Shown here one piece after another: positions 47,936 to 59,826 of a DNA stretch of 64,000 nucleotides (its first letter is position 1; every line of letters starts with the position of its first letter). Source of the DNA: Toxonevra muliebris (Eukaryota > Arthropoda > Insecta > Diptera > Pallopteridae); contig OY829326.1 of NCBI GenBank assembly GCA_963691655.1, positions 58,087,776-58,151,775 of the forward strand, written 5' to 3'. The notes below the pieces were generated by a model, which saw only the letters and a program-made list of their open reading frames with translations, was not told the DNA's origin and did no database searches. The position numbers and the translations under genes were made by a program.

Positions 47936-49324
47936 TTACCCTAAGAAAAAATTACACTTGTGTTTCTAAGGTCACGAAATTACCGACTATGTATTTTTCA
48001 ATTATTTCAAAGAAAATCGGTCGTTTTCAATACATTTTTAAAAATAAATTAATTGCAAAAGAACTTTCAGGACCTACAGTAATATAAAAATATAAAATAA
48101 TAATAACTAAAGGATATATTTTATATACAATGAAGGACGTAAGTCTTCGTACAGCACACCGAATTTTCAGTTTCTGTAATACCAAAAAATCTAAAGCAAA
48201 AATTAGGTTTGCAGTTTGACTATTTATTCCTAAAAAAGCAAGAAAAAATTTATTTCAAGACAACATAACGGTAAATTCACAAATATAACTAAAACTTAAC
48301 AAAAGTCTTCAACGAATTTATCGAAAGACCAGCTATTTAGTATGAACTTTCTTTCAATATTTAGTGGGTCTTCTTTGGGCGTTACTGCAGTCGTCGTGAT
48401 ATTGAGGTAAGTAAGTTTGGAGCCTCTTCAAGAGCTTTTATGTTATTGAAGTTAAATTTTTTATTTTTACTTTTGGAATAAATAACCATCCTTTATGAAA
48501 TTGCAAACCTAATGTTCCCTTTAGATTCTTAGGTTTGGAGAAATTGAAAAATCGATGAGGTATGTAGACTTTTGTCCTTCACTGTTTTTATAGTGTATGC
48601 TCAAGACAATAAGTTGTTAATACAGTAGTCGTTGTACTGCAGGGTTTCAGCATAATGTACAGTGCTCATATGTTTTACGAAAAATATTTTTGGGAAAAAC
48701 TACGCATGTGGATCGTTGACTTGCTTCTCTTCTCTTTTTTGCATCGTCTATCGAATCGCTGGCTTGCTTAATTTTTTTTACAAAAAAGACAAACGATTCC
48801 CACTGACGATTGTGATTTTGGCTAACCTTGTTGCATTTAAGCATACCATTGTGGCATAACTTCGTTCAATAGAACGAGAGCCAGCGGTTAGGTTGCCTCT
48901 CACACGTGTACTTTTCAATCAGTTGGTCAATTGTATCAACCCCAAATTTTGGTGCGTTATAAAACTTGATAATTTTTGCCAATTTTTTCAATATATGGTT
49001 CCTAGCATTAATTTTTCATGCTGAAAATAAATCTGAGGTCAGAAACTTCGCATTACGTCACGTTTTAGAAAAATTGGGACTGAAATCTCTAAAAAATACC
49101 GTTTTTGGCCATTTTTGAGAAATTGTAGAGCTGAACCCTGATGTGCTAGAATCTTCGTAAATTAGGAATTAAAGGCTAAATCATGCCCTTTCAAATAAAC
49201 CCTAAGTCATATTGTTTTCATCCGCCCTTAAAGCAGGGGATGTGTTTATGTCTACGGATGCAGGAAAAAATTTAAAAAGAACGGATTTTATCTTACTCAC
49301 ACTCACAGCCAGACATAATAAAAA
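47936..49324. other. AT-rich non-coding stretch
   Basis: No recognisable gene. 49020-49200 contains phrases ('gtcagaaacttcgcattacg', 'tggccatttttgag') that may be a diverged upstream part of repeat A, to be compared with 11640-11700. Confidence 0.5.
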
Positions 49325-49885
49325 GTGCAGTGGTCCGCAGTGTTTTAAGGGGCGCTGGTTACAAATCTGCAGTCTGATTTTAAAAATTCAAAATTCCGAA
49401 TCAAATATAGCAGACTAGTTTAGCATAATAAAATAATGCTTTGTATTACTTTTCACATACTTTTCACATAAGTCTAATTTTACAAAGATCCGACAGCTTT
49501 TTCTATTTTTTTTTAATTTTTAAACTTTTCAAAATGTTTCACGACGAAGCTTTAAATCAAAAACACTTACTGACATAGAAAAACTATGAGTGCTGGATTG
49601 CTCAGCATCACCTTCATTTTTTGAATCCGAAATCAAACCTCATGTCAAAGATAATAAATCAGATTTGGTCGCATAGTGTAACTAAAATTTCAAATTTACT
49701 TGACTTTTTAGAAAAAAAAACCGATGGAAGTAAAAAATATTCAAAAATCTTTCAATAGATTTTATTTTCTACTTTTTTCCCATCCACTGGAAATTAATAT
49801 AAAAAATTAGAAGAAAATTTAAACATTTCGGGGGGGGGAGGGAGGGGGTCAGAAGCCCCAAAACCTCTCCCTAAATACGGCCTTG
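49325..49885 (+). repeat. Dispersed repeat A, copy 2
   Basis: Second copy of 12095-12575, same orientation, about 80-85 percent similar by eye. It holds an extra G-rich run (about 49830-49848) before the shared 'aaatacggcctt' end, which copy 1 lacks. Confidence 0.75.
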
Positions 49886-50369
49886 ATGCCTACTCATAGA
49901 GCAAAACATATCGACTATGTATTTGTTTCTGGCTGACCCAAATACAAGGCAGGTGAAGAAGGGCGAAAATAAGCAAATAGAAAAAGAACCAATACAAAAA
50001 GTTTTAGATTAGTTTCCCATGCCTACGTCAGTCTAAAAGATTGCTGAAACTTTTTCAACTAGGGTCACTAATAGTATTATTTGGAAGAAGAAGACCTCTT
50101 TTTTTTTGCTCTCCGCTTTTGTACCCCATTTTTTAATTATTCCAAATTTGTGGTTAAATTTAAAAAAATTTTTTTTTTTTTTTAACTATGTCCAAATACC
50201 AAAATTATTATACTTATTGTTGTACTAAAAAAGAACATATTCTTAATGTACTAACGTTTTCTTTTTAAATAAATAAATAAACTAGAAAGATTGGTTTTTC
50301 CTTCCTTCTTTGTTTATTTTTGATTATCAAAAACACATTCCAGTAAGCCTCACTATGAACTACTATTTA

Positions 50370-50610
50370 AGCTTAAGATTTATTGATTGGTCTTCCGTAT
50401 TCGATAATCTTCCAAATAATCTGGATGGGCTCATAAAGCTTTCAGTTCTGCAAATGATCTAGCAACCGATGTAAATGGAAAATTTGATTTGACCATTACA
50501 ATGTGCGTCACGTTATCAATCAACATGAACAAACCCGTCTTTGCTCCTTTTACTAGAAGAAACTTTTTGGACTTTGGTCTTCTACCTATTCAAGATAAGG
50601 TAATTGAGTG
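50370..50610 (+). pseudogene. Non-LTR reverse transcriptase fragment (R1/LOA-like)
   Basis: SANDLATDVNGKFDLTI (near 50440-50490) corresponds to the YADDLAILVNGKF region, with YADD degraded to SAND. It is followed by LSINMNKPVFAPFTRR and NFLDFGLLPI (50510-50585), matching the 'L.VNP.KT.L..FTR' block that follows the catalytic motif in R1/LOA-group LINEs. It is short and has no continuation with clear motifs downstream. Confidence 0.55.
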
Positions 50611-52389
50611 CTTGAGCCAATAACCTTCAATAATTATAACTGAAAAACATTTATTCTATAAACCGAAACCTATGTAGAATACTAAGAACACTTATTTAAA
50701 TTGAACAAGGAGTAAGGCTGAATCGGGCAAGTATTGCGCAAACAACATGATGGCATCTTAAAGGCTGCTTTTAATTGAAATCCTCAAGAAAATTTAAAAA
50801 GAAGGAAATCACCGAATATTTTAAGACTACTTTGAGAAAACGGATTTCATTTAATCGCTTAGAGAAAATAGTTATGGGATTTTTTCTAAGTTAACTTGGG
50901 TTGATATTTTTATATAAAGTTGAAAAATTTGGGTAAAAACACCTAAGTTTATTGACGATTTGCTTAAGCTTACGCATCCCTAAAAACTAATTACTCTCTG
51001 ATTTTTTGATTTCTTGTTGACTTGTATGCCGAACATTACATATTATAATATTATAAAAATATGAATACTAATGAAGTTCAGTCAGCAAAGATCTTAACTC
51101 TCTAACCCGTAAGGCCGCCCTGAGGCAGTCTTCACTCTACTTAAAATAATGAACAAGTGAAAATTTATTTATTTTTTTAATTAATTGGCAGACCTGAAAA
51201 AACAATAAACACGCAAAGGTCAGTTTGCACTTTCTTCGAACACACGGTTGTTGTTTATAGATATTTTTATGTGTACAAAGTGTTGTTTTGTGGCGAAAAA
51301 TTATCGCGCACATAAGTTTTTTATAAAAATCTAAAAGAATCTAAAACAAGATATTTCTAAGTCTCTTCATATACTGTCATACCAATTTTGGAATTTATAC
51401 TCAATTTCACAACAATTTCCAATAGGTTTTTTTCTGTGCGATGAATCTAAGTAGGAGCGAAATCAAGAAACTGCCACAAGGCAGATACAAATAGAGTGGG
51501 CTCGTTGTGATTCTCTGCTTCTCCTTGGAATCCTAGGAATTTATAGCGATTAGAAATACAGTATCCGGCCTACGGTTGCCAACTTTTGTATCTTTGAAAA
51601 CTTGACAACAAAAGACTTTTAATTCACAACTTAATTCATTTAGAGTTATTTGATTTTATCTTTTATCGATTACACAGTGCAACACTCAATTTGTGATCTA
51701 CGTTATCGTGATTTAATTCCGCGGCGCGTTACTCGCGAAATTAAAATTATTTAATTTTAATTTTGTTAAGAATCGCAGCCGCGTGCGGCACTTCCTAACG
51801 TTTTCTTTCTTTTTCACTGTTTATCTTTTGCCTGTCATTCTTCCTCTTCTTTTTGGCCAATATCCACATTCACAATAGTAAAAGAGTACCATTTAGTACT
51901 AGATTATACTACTGGGGATGGGGATATGGAGACTTCTGCAAGAGAGCGCAGAGGTGTATTTGTTGTAAATTTTCGGAAAAACGGGAAAACTTTGGTTCTC
52001 TCCTTTGGTTGATTTTCTTGAGAGAATTCAACGGTATGACTCCGCTATGCACTAATACAGGTGCATTGCCGCCAATTCTCATACAATTGGTTGGGTCGGG
52101 GACTTTGTCCAGGGTGTAATCATGTACACCCACACATGTATGGGTATGATGATTTCCCGTTTAGAGACCAGTTTCTTGGATAAACCGAATTGTGTCCTGC
52201 TGACATAGCGGACGAAAAGATAATGTATGTGGCTGAATATAAGTGGTACATATTTTTGCACCGTAGTTATATTCAGTTCTGTGCGAGCTTTGGAGAGCGA
52301 TACCAGAATTTCCTCAAGCGATTGATTAAGTACGAATACTTAGTGCGAATATTAAAATTATGTGTTTGCGTTCAAGTCATTTTAGTGTA
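50611..52389. other. Unclassified stretch with a GC-richer section
   Basis: 51720-52200 is less AT-rich than its surroundings. It has short inverted repeats ('gccgcgtgcggc' near 51778; 'ggtgtaatcatgtacacc' near 52115) but no recognised protein motif in any frame. It could be leader or long terminal repeat sequence of an unrecognised retroelement together with the hairpin array that follows. No evidence beyond composition. Confidence 0.4.
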
Positions 52390-52590
52390 CTTTGGTATCA
52401 CCAAGTCGGGGTGAACCAAAGTATTTTAAGTTAATAATATTGTGATTGGTACCACCAAGTCGTGGTGGACCAAAAGTGTTAAATTTATTAAATATTGAAC
52501 GCGGATCACCAAGTCGTGGTGTATCAGACGTTTTATAATTAAAATAAATTTATTGTGTGTGTGTCGCTAACTTGTAGCGACACTGGTAAA
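52390..52590 (+). repeat. Tandem hairpin repeat, three ~54-bp units plus a fourth hairpin
   Basis: CACCAAGTCG occurs at 52400, 52453 and 52507. In each unit it is followed by GGGTG or TGGTG, so each can form a short hairpin with loop AAGTC or similar. The outer arms also pair (TTGGTAC…GGACCAA in unit 2). A further hairpin GTGTCGCTA / TAGCGACAC lies at about 52559-52583. Function unknown. Confidence 0.8.
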
Positions 52591-55500
52591 GTAATTTTAG
52601 CCGGGTTACTTTGTGTTTTAAATTGTTCGGGAATTTATTTTTCGGGTCGCGATCTTTGTGTCTTTTTGTGCGAAGACAAAAGGGTTTTTTGTGATTTACC
52701 TGCTTAATTTTTATCGAACAACCCGCAAATGGCTACAAATTTCTTTTTATTATCGTGAACACAACTGTAGTTTTGGATAATATAAACACCTTTCTCGAAC
52801 ATAGTATGCAGAAAAAATCTCTTGAACCACGATGAATAGCCAAAAGGTATGACAAACCAAAAATTAATAGCATAATTATGTTTCTACCTATCCAGATTAA
52901 AACAAGAGAAAAACAGTTTTTGAAATCAGGTAGTCTCCAAAGCCCCGCATGGGTCTTGAAAATTCTAAGGTTTTGATTACAAATTTTGATTTTCAGCAAA
53001 AAATTGTTTCTGTTATTTCTCTTTATAAATACAAACGTAATGCAAAAAGAATGTTTTATATTGGATTCGACCAAAAGAGATGCCCGGTTCCAAACCTCGG
53101 TACGCTCAAATTCATAACATAACTCGCACAATATGAATGGTTGCGAAAACTTCGGCCTATGCCCTCTATGAGCAGTTGTATCATAATAGTAGCAGTACAG
53201 TCGTAAATACCCCTACAAGGTTTTGAGTAGTCGTAAAGAGGCAAGTCAAAAACGTAATTTCCCCCTTACTTTACTCTTAACATTACATCTTTTCACAATA
53301 TGACATTGACGTGAAAACCTTTGTCGTTTTAATTTGTTATTTTTATAGAATTAAAACCAAGAAACGTTTTCAAATAATAATATCTTCTCAAACGACGGGT
53401 CTATGGTGACAAAAAAAAAAATTGAGGAAAGCACATTTTCTGAGTTTTCTCTTAAGACCGACCGGGAATCTTGTAGGGATACTGAAGTCAACTGAAAGAA
53501 ATATAATTTTCTAGAGATATTTATGCATTTATGGTACCTATAAGTATAAAAAAAGTCACGAGAAAGTCAAAGTGAACACTGAAAAATAGGGCAACATTTT
53601 TTCAAAACCTTTAAAATCCACTGCGTTTGCAAACAAAAAATTAAAAGAAAATATATAGTTTTTCTAATTGGATGGCACGATATTGTAATTTATTTTTATA
53701 TCAAAAATATGTGCCAAATTACAAAAATAAAAATACTAAATTCTAATGAAAACATTTTAAACCCTTCCATCGCAATATCACCATCAAATTATCAAAACAA
53801 TAGAATACTGTTATTGTTTACTTATTTCATCTTAAAATCGATTAATTTTCTTTTGTCTTTTATCTGTCTGCATTCTAAAAATAAAATAAGCAAGAAAAGA
53901 ATACAAAAGTAAACAAATGGCGAAATCCCAAAGGATACGCGATGATTTTTTGTTTTGCTTTCGCAAACTTTTTGTGCGACATCTTGATCGCAGTTAAACG
54001 CTTTCATTGCAAGAGTATTTAAGCTTTTTTAGCGATTTTTTTTTTGCTGCTGTTTACTGCAATTGCGACATAGCAAAATGTCAACAAAAATTTATAAACT
54101 GTTTAGCGTTTGTTTTTTTTTTTATGTTTTTTTTTTTTTTTTTTTTGAGAAGTTTATCGAGCATAATCAATCAATTTGTAAGCAATTGTTATTGTGCAGT
54201 GTCTCGTTGGGTTTTGGTGTAGTAAGGAGTTGGAGAAAAATTTAATACGAGTTTAAAATAAGGAATTATAAGTGATAGTAAGACCACTGCGTTTTCAGAA
54301 AGTCCAAAAATTTAAAAATTTTTCACAAAAATCCAAACTTTAAACAAGAGACCTAATAATTTGTTTAAACATATAACACTGTGCAACAAACAAAATTCTA
54401 AAAAAATTGCGTAAAATACGTTGAAAATTGTTTTTCCTCAGTTTTTGTCCGATACCACAAAAATGGATGGTTTTAAGGCTTTGCCATGTTTTGAGATCCT
54501 AGTTTGTATTAAAAAATAAACATTTTTTTCTAACATATCCACATCCAATTTTTACTTCAAATTACACTTTTTGGAATTTCGTGAATAAATTTACTATTTT
54601 GGTAAAAAAAAAAGCCATTAGAAGGAGAGACATGACTTTACAAAAAGAGACAAAAATTTTCCTTACACCTTTTCCTATAATAGATTCTCAGATATAAATA
54701 TCGAACCGAAATAGCAAAAAACGCCAATTCATGAGCTCCAAAAACTGACAAACTTCAACGGGTTATATCGAACGCCCAACCAAGACTTTTGGTAAAATCC
54801 TATATAGGATTTTTATTGTTAGGTTGAGTACTTTTCAATTACCATAGTCGTTACGCTGGATCCGAACATGACCCCATATATTATTGCATAGTGTTATTTG
54901 CAAAACTACTCAACAATTTATCTCTAGTATGTAATTGATTTCAACACTTTAACTTTCTTTAAAACACTTAAAATCTTAATTTACACATAAGCACCAAGAA
55001 AAAATGTTGCATGCGATAAAATATGTTAATGCGATTTACACATTTGCGTATTCATGAGCGTAGCATGAAATATGCACAACTTAAAATATCAATTAAAGTG
55101 CAAATACTATAAAAAAGAACAAAAATCACGAAAATTATTCAAATGACAAAAAAAATATGCCATTTGCTTTCATAAAAAATAAAAAAAATATTACGGAAAA
55201 AGAAAATCATGACAAAAATTGCTGAAAAAATATTTGCATAGGAAAGCGATTTTTCGGCCAAAAAAAAATCAGTTACTACAGACCGACAATAAAAAGTGGT
55301 TATTTTTCAATATATAAGAATTTCAAAAACAACTAAGAAGTAGAAAGTAAAAATAAAAAAGAAATATATCAGAATAAAAATCATTGCCATTTATTTGGTA
55401 GACCAAAAGCTCGCAAACCAGGGACAAGACAGAGGGAGAGAAATACAAAGAACGAGGGCGACTTCAGCTAAAATTGTAGTAAAAACATCAAAAATTTACT

Positions 55501-56673
55501 CGAATTGCCAGTAAAAATAAAAAATAAACAAAAAGAGAAAGAGTAGTAGTAAAAATCACCACAAAAATAAGAATTTCAAATGAATCCGATTAAATGGAAA
55601 TTTATTGTCATTCAACACACACTAACAGTGAGTGAGTGAGAGAGTAGAGAGAGAAAAGAGAGCGACTGGGAGAGTGACCAGCAGCTTTCTGCTGGCATCC
55701 ATCTACACTCACTTCCATTTTCTCATTTCTCCTTTCTTACTCCCAAATAAACCTCTTTTTTATCACTTTTGCCTTTCAACTATTTGCTCCCAATTGCGAA
55801 TGTGTTCATTTGCTAAAAGCCAGTGTTGTTGTCCTTTCCACTTGTTTTAGTCTTTACCACTTCAATTCACTCCATTTTTATATACCTACATATTTTTTTT
55901 TACTTATTACTTTTTTCATATGCTCGATTTAGAGTTGCACACAAAACAAAAAAGAAAAAAAATTATTATTACAGGCAATGGACTTGATAGACTTAAAGTT
56001 CGACTCTTGATATAGTAAAGCGCGAGAGGAAAAGTATAAAAGTAATGGGTGTAATAGAAAAGAGTGTGAGTGTTAAAAGTGAGGCGAGTAAAGAGTGTTA
56101 AAGTAAAGTGTAGGAGAGTAGTCGTAAATTTTTTGTGGCTCTTCTGTATATTTGACTGTGGTTTGTTTTTGTAAATGCAAGAATTAAAATTCGTAAATAA
56201 GAAAATGGTAAAAAAAAAGCAAATGTCGGGAAAATTGCAGAAAAAAAAATCACAACATCGCGAACATGCAAATTACTTTTGTGGGATTTGTCATCAACGT
56301 TGTGCCATATTGTTTTTGTTTGTTTTATTTTTATTTTAATTATTGTTTGTTGTTTGTTTGTTTCCTTGTACTTTTCTCATGTGAATTGGAAGCTGCAAAG
56401 CATTTTCAAAAACACAAAAAAAAAAAACCAAACAAAAATGGCACAATTTATTGGTTAAAAATTATTTCTACTTCACAAAAATCTGAATCCTACTACCACT
56501 AGGGAATTTCAGTTGGAATCGTTAAGGGAGTAATAAGGAAAGTTAAACTTTACAAAAACAACAATAAAATGTTAGCTCTTCATTGTCAGTAAGACATTGA
56601 TTCTCTTTCTCATCTCCCTGAGCTGATGAAATTTCCTACATAAAAAAATATTGATTCCAATATTAAGCATTAG
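52591..56673. other. AT-rich non-coding stretch
   Basis: Mostly homopolymer-rich. A perfect 20-bp palindrome (AAAATCCTAT and its complement) lies at 54794-54813. GAGTGAGAGAG-type sequence lies at 55628-55670, potentially bound by GAGA-type factors, and TTTTTT runs at 54100-54145. Frames here are low complexity; no gene is accepted. Confidence 0.5.
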
Positions 56674-56972
56674 TTAGGGTTAGGCTGTTAGAGTGGCTGT
56701 CGAAAAACACTCTGAAGCCTGACTGGCCCTTTGTGTTATCTCATGGTTGGACCTACAGTGACGGTGTGGCAATTAGTTATCACTTGGTAGTTTTGCCATT
56801 ACCTACCAAGTTGTGTACTTGTACACTTTCTTATAATTCTCATACACTTCATATCGATAATGAATATGAGAAAGTTATGAGAATTAACCGCCAGACGAAG
56901 ATGGGAATCAAGCCCACAACCTCCCGGGTGAAAGTCTAATACACTACCCACTAGACCATTAAGGTCGTCTAG
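56674..56972 (-). mobile_element. SINE with tRNA-Glu-like head
   Basis: On the minus strand the element starts near 56972 with GGTCTAGTGGGTAGTGTATT, close to the D-arm/A-box of tRNA-Glu. This is followed by ACTTTCACCCGGGAGG (anticodon arm with TTC) and GTGGGCTTGATTCCCAT (T-arm, B-box-like). Then comes an unrelated body and a tail ending in GCCACTCTAACAGCCTAACC. A polymerase III promoter (A and B boxes) is thus present in outline. Acceptor-stem pairing is not maintained, so it is not a functional tRNA gene. The tail is shared with the fragment at 4386-4470. Confidence 0.7.
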
Positions 56973-57629
56973 TTAGTTAAGGTTATCAACAGCATTTCTT
57001 TGCGGATGGCATATAGTGCTTTCAGGACTTTTTCCTTATTTTCTCTAGTGACAAGACTGTTCTGTTCTAATATTTTATAATCTCTGTTATTAACTTCTCT
57101 ATTGACACTAACTTTGTTGGCAATGTTTTTTGACAATTTCGCTAGTATTGGAGGCAGGCTTGGTTGTTCTCTGTCCGATGTTGTAACAGTTAATTACAAA
57201 ATGCAAAGTAAAATTGCAGAAACGGCACAAAAAGCTACTAAAAAACACACAAAAAAAGCAGCATAAAGCTGAAAAAAGGAATTAAACAATTGGAAGTCAA
57301 GTTAAAAATAATATGAAAATTTGTTTAATTTATTTATTTAAAAAGATATGTATTCAAATGTTTTTTAAAACGAAGTTTTGCATCTATTGATATATACAAA
57401 TTTATATTTTAAGTATTTATTTCTAAACCAGAAAAAAAAAATTAAGTTAGAGGAAGCAAGTCTTACGAAATTGCACATTTTTGGTATGATAACAACTTTA
57501 CTTGGGACTGTAGGAGAATTTATAGTGCAGTTTAGGTTTTTTCAATTGATAGAAATTAAAATTAAATGTCACCTCGGTGTAGTGTATGGTTTCATAGTAT
57601 GTGTGAGTTCATAAATGAGTGTATAAATG
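56973..57629. other. AT-rich non-coding stretch
   Basis: No gene or repeat recognised. Confidence 0.55.
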
Positions 57630-58130
57630 AATAAATGTAATGGCGGTTATGTTAAACTTTCATACCGCCAGGTGATGGGTGGTGAAGTGCACCCCGAAAG
57701 TATGCTGCCTTGTTATTAGAATAAATTTATTAAAGAAGGTGAATTTTTAGTATTAAAAATAGGACCCTAAAAGTATACCGCACATTTATTGTTTTGTGTG
57801 TAAATATAGTGGCGGTTATGTTAAGCTTTCGTACCGCTAGGTTGGTGACTCGCACCTCGAAGGTTGCTGTCTTATTATTAGTAAAAACAGATTAAGAAAG
57901 GTGAAGTTTTACTATTAAAAATAGGACCCTGAAAGCATATTACACTTTTTTTTATTTTGTATTCAAATATAGTGGTGGTTATGTTATGCTTTAGTGCCGC
58001 CCGGTGAAGAATGATGAATCGCACTCCGAAAGTACGCTGTCTTATTATTAGTACAAACAGATTAAGAAAGGTGAATTTTTTATGTTGAAAATAGAACACA
58101 ACAAGCCCAAAAGTATGCAATACATAATTT
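57630..58130 (+). repeat. Tandem repeat, three units of about 163-169 bp
   Basis: GG[CT]GGTTATG starts at 57642, 57811 and 57974. Each unit continues with a 'ttaccgccaggt'-like block, a 'gaaagtatgctg'-like block, 'cttattattagta', 'attaagaaaggtgaa' and 'aaaataggacc'. The third unit is cut short at the end. Unit 1 is the most diverged. No coding frame is shared between the units. Confidence 0.9.
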
Positions 58131-59549
58131 ACATATCAAAAATGTTTATGGAATATACTTATATATTCAATGGAATTAGTGGAATATATCAAAAATTGTT
58201 GTTATTAATTATATTTTTTATTGTATAGTTTATAGTCTATAGTTTATTCCTTTTTAATTAGAATTGTTAAACAATATCAACATTAAGCGATGTAGACGTG
58301 CAAAAAGCGAAAAAGATGCGTTTTCAACAGTATACATATAAAAAACTAAAAAAAACACACGGAATATAAAAACGAAAGCTTTTATAATGAAGTAAACAAC
58401 AATACGGGAAGAATGTTATCACATTATGTGACGAATGAAGAAGGTACTCATTTTAGGTTTTCAGTTACAAAAAAAAAAAAAAAAAACAAAATGGCGTAAC
58501 GTGACGGATGCGCTTACCTTTCCCATAATTTCTCTGGGCAAAATAACAAAACATACCCACTTACATTTTCAACCAAAATGCCAACATTGACATTGATAAC
58601 ACAACTTCAAACTTTGTCGGTTGTTTCATCAATTGAAATGAAAATCGGGTTTTCACTAACTTGGGACCGGAGTTTTAAAAGAATTTCAATATAGCAGTCC
58701 TGAACATAATTTTTTCATACTGTGGGCTCATCAGAAACTTTCTTCTTTATGTTGAATTTTGGACTGTGGAAGTGTGATCAAATAAAATTTATATATTTGA
58801 AATAAGTGGGGCTTGAAACGCATATATATTTTAACACCCATCATGTGGAATTTCGCAGAAAAACAGGGAAATTCATCATAGTCCACTCCCTGGTTATGAG
58901 GCTATTTAACACATTTGGTTTAATTTACTAAAAATACTTTCCTTGTTAGTATTTTTTTTTTTAATCTCACTTTTAACGAGAAAAGCAAATAACTAATCAT
59001 AAAATGATGGAAAAAGGGTTGTAAGAATTTGAAAAAACCTGAACTAGACCGAGATGTTACCAACATGATTAGAAATTGAAATCACTCAGCCACAAGACTT
59101 TTATACTTGAGGATCCAAATTTACTCAAAAATTTATTCCAAAATAATTTTCATTTTGACACAACATTTTTAATGCTGATTTACTATTTCTTAAATAAATG
59201 GGAGGATTTTTATGTAGGGGCTTGAGAAAATGCATTTTTTATAGCAATAAAAACTTGAGACTTGAAACAGCTTGGAACTTATGCTGTTAATGACTTTGTG
59301 AATTCTCAAAAATAGAATCATGAGAGCCCGTGACCGTGACGTTCCCTTTCCGAAACTTTAAACGTGATTATTTCGAGAAAAAAAAAAATCTTTCAATGAT
59401 TACTCAAAAACTATTCGACCGGTCAAGCTTACATTTAATACACGTTTTTACGATACTTGTATCCAATGGATGAACAGCTGACTAAAACTTGTTAAAATAA
59501 TTTCAGGTGGGTTAAAGTTTGAAATTTTGTCCGGAAAAATTTAAATTTT
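58131..59549. other. AT-rich non-coding stretch
   Basis: 'ggcgtaacgtgacgg' near 58490 and an inverted, partial 'ccgtgacgttcc' near 59334 could be remnants of a terminal repeat pair, but the match is too short to call. No gene. Confidence 0.45.
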
Positions 59550-59559
59550 TGGTTCTGAT

Positions 59560-59826
59560 ATCTCTCGAAAATACTGTTGAAACCAAAGCTTGGCTTGATA
59601 AACTTTATTCGGATTCTGCCCCAGGAAAGTCAATAATTAATCAAATAATAAATTTCAACGAGCGGAATGAGCATAGAAGATTGTGCATGCAGTAGACGCC
59701 TGAAAGATGCTGTTACCGACGGAAACATCAAAAAAGTCAATAAAATAATTTTGAATGATCATAAAGTGAAATTGATCAAGATAGCTAAGACTCTAAAGAT
59801 ATTAAAGGAACGCACTGAGTACTTGG
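59560..59826 (+). pseudogene. mariner transposase, N-terminal part
   Basis: The plus strand reads NTVETKAWLDKLYSDSAPGK (59563-59625), then, after a stop and frame change, DAVTDGNIKKVNKIILNDHK and VKLIKIAKTLKILKE (59705-59812). This is the DNA-binding part of a mariner-family transposase with the two helix-turn-helix regions recognisable by wording. It ends at EYL|, where a hAT-like element has inserted, and resumes at 60596 with DMRKLCAKW. About five residues upstream of EYL are missing (small deletion). The 5' terminal repeat was not located. Confidence 0.8.

Noticed and set aside
51909..52133. Opposing 74- and 88-codon frames in the GC-richer segment
   Set aside because: Neither shows motifs of reverse transcriptase, gag, protease or any host family that I recognise.
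55625..55680. GAGA-rich tract as promoter
   Set aside because: GA repeats alone occur widely in introns. No start-site motif or downstream coding exon was found.
56895..56968. Functional tRNA-Glu gene on the minus strand
   Set aside because: The D-arm, anticodon and T-arm wording is recognisable, but acceptor and anticodon stems do not pair well, and a SINE body and tail follow.
58487..59345. Possible terminal inverted repeats (gtaacgtgacgg / ccgtgacgttcc)
   Set aside because: The match is about 10 bp, has no target duplication and no supporting internal symmetry.
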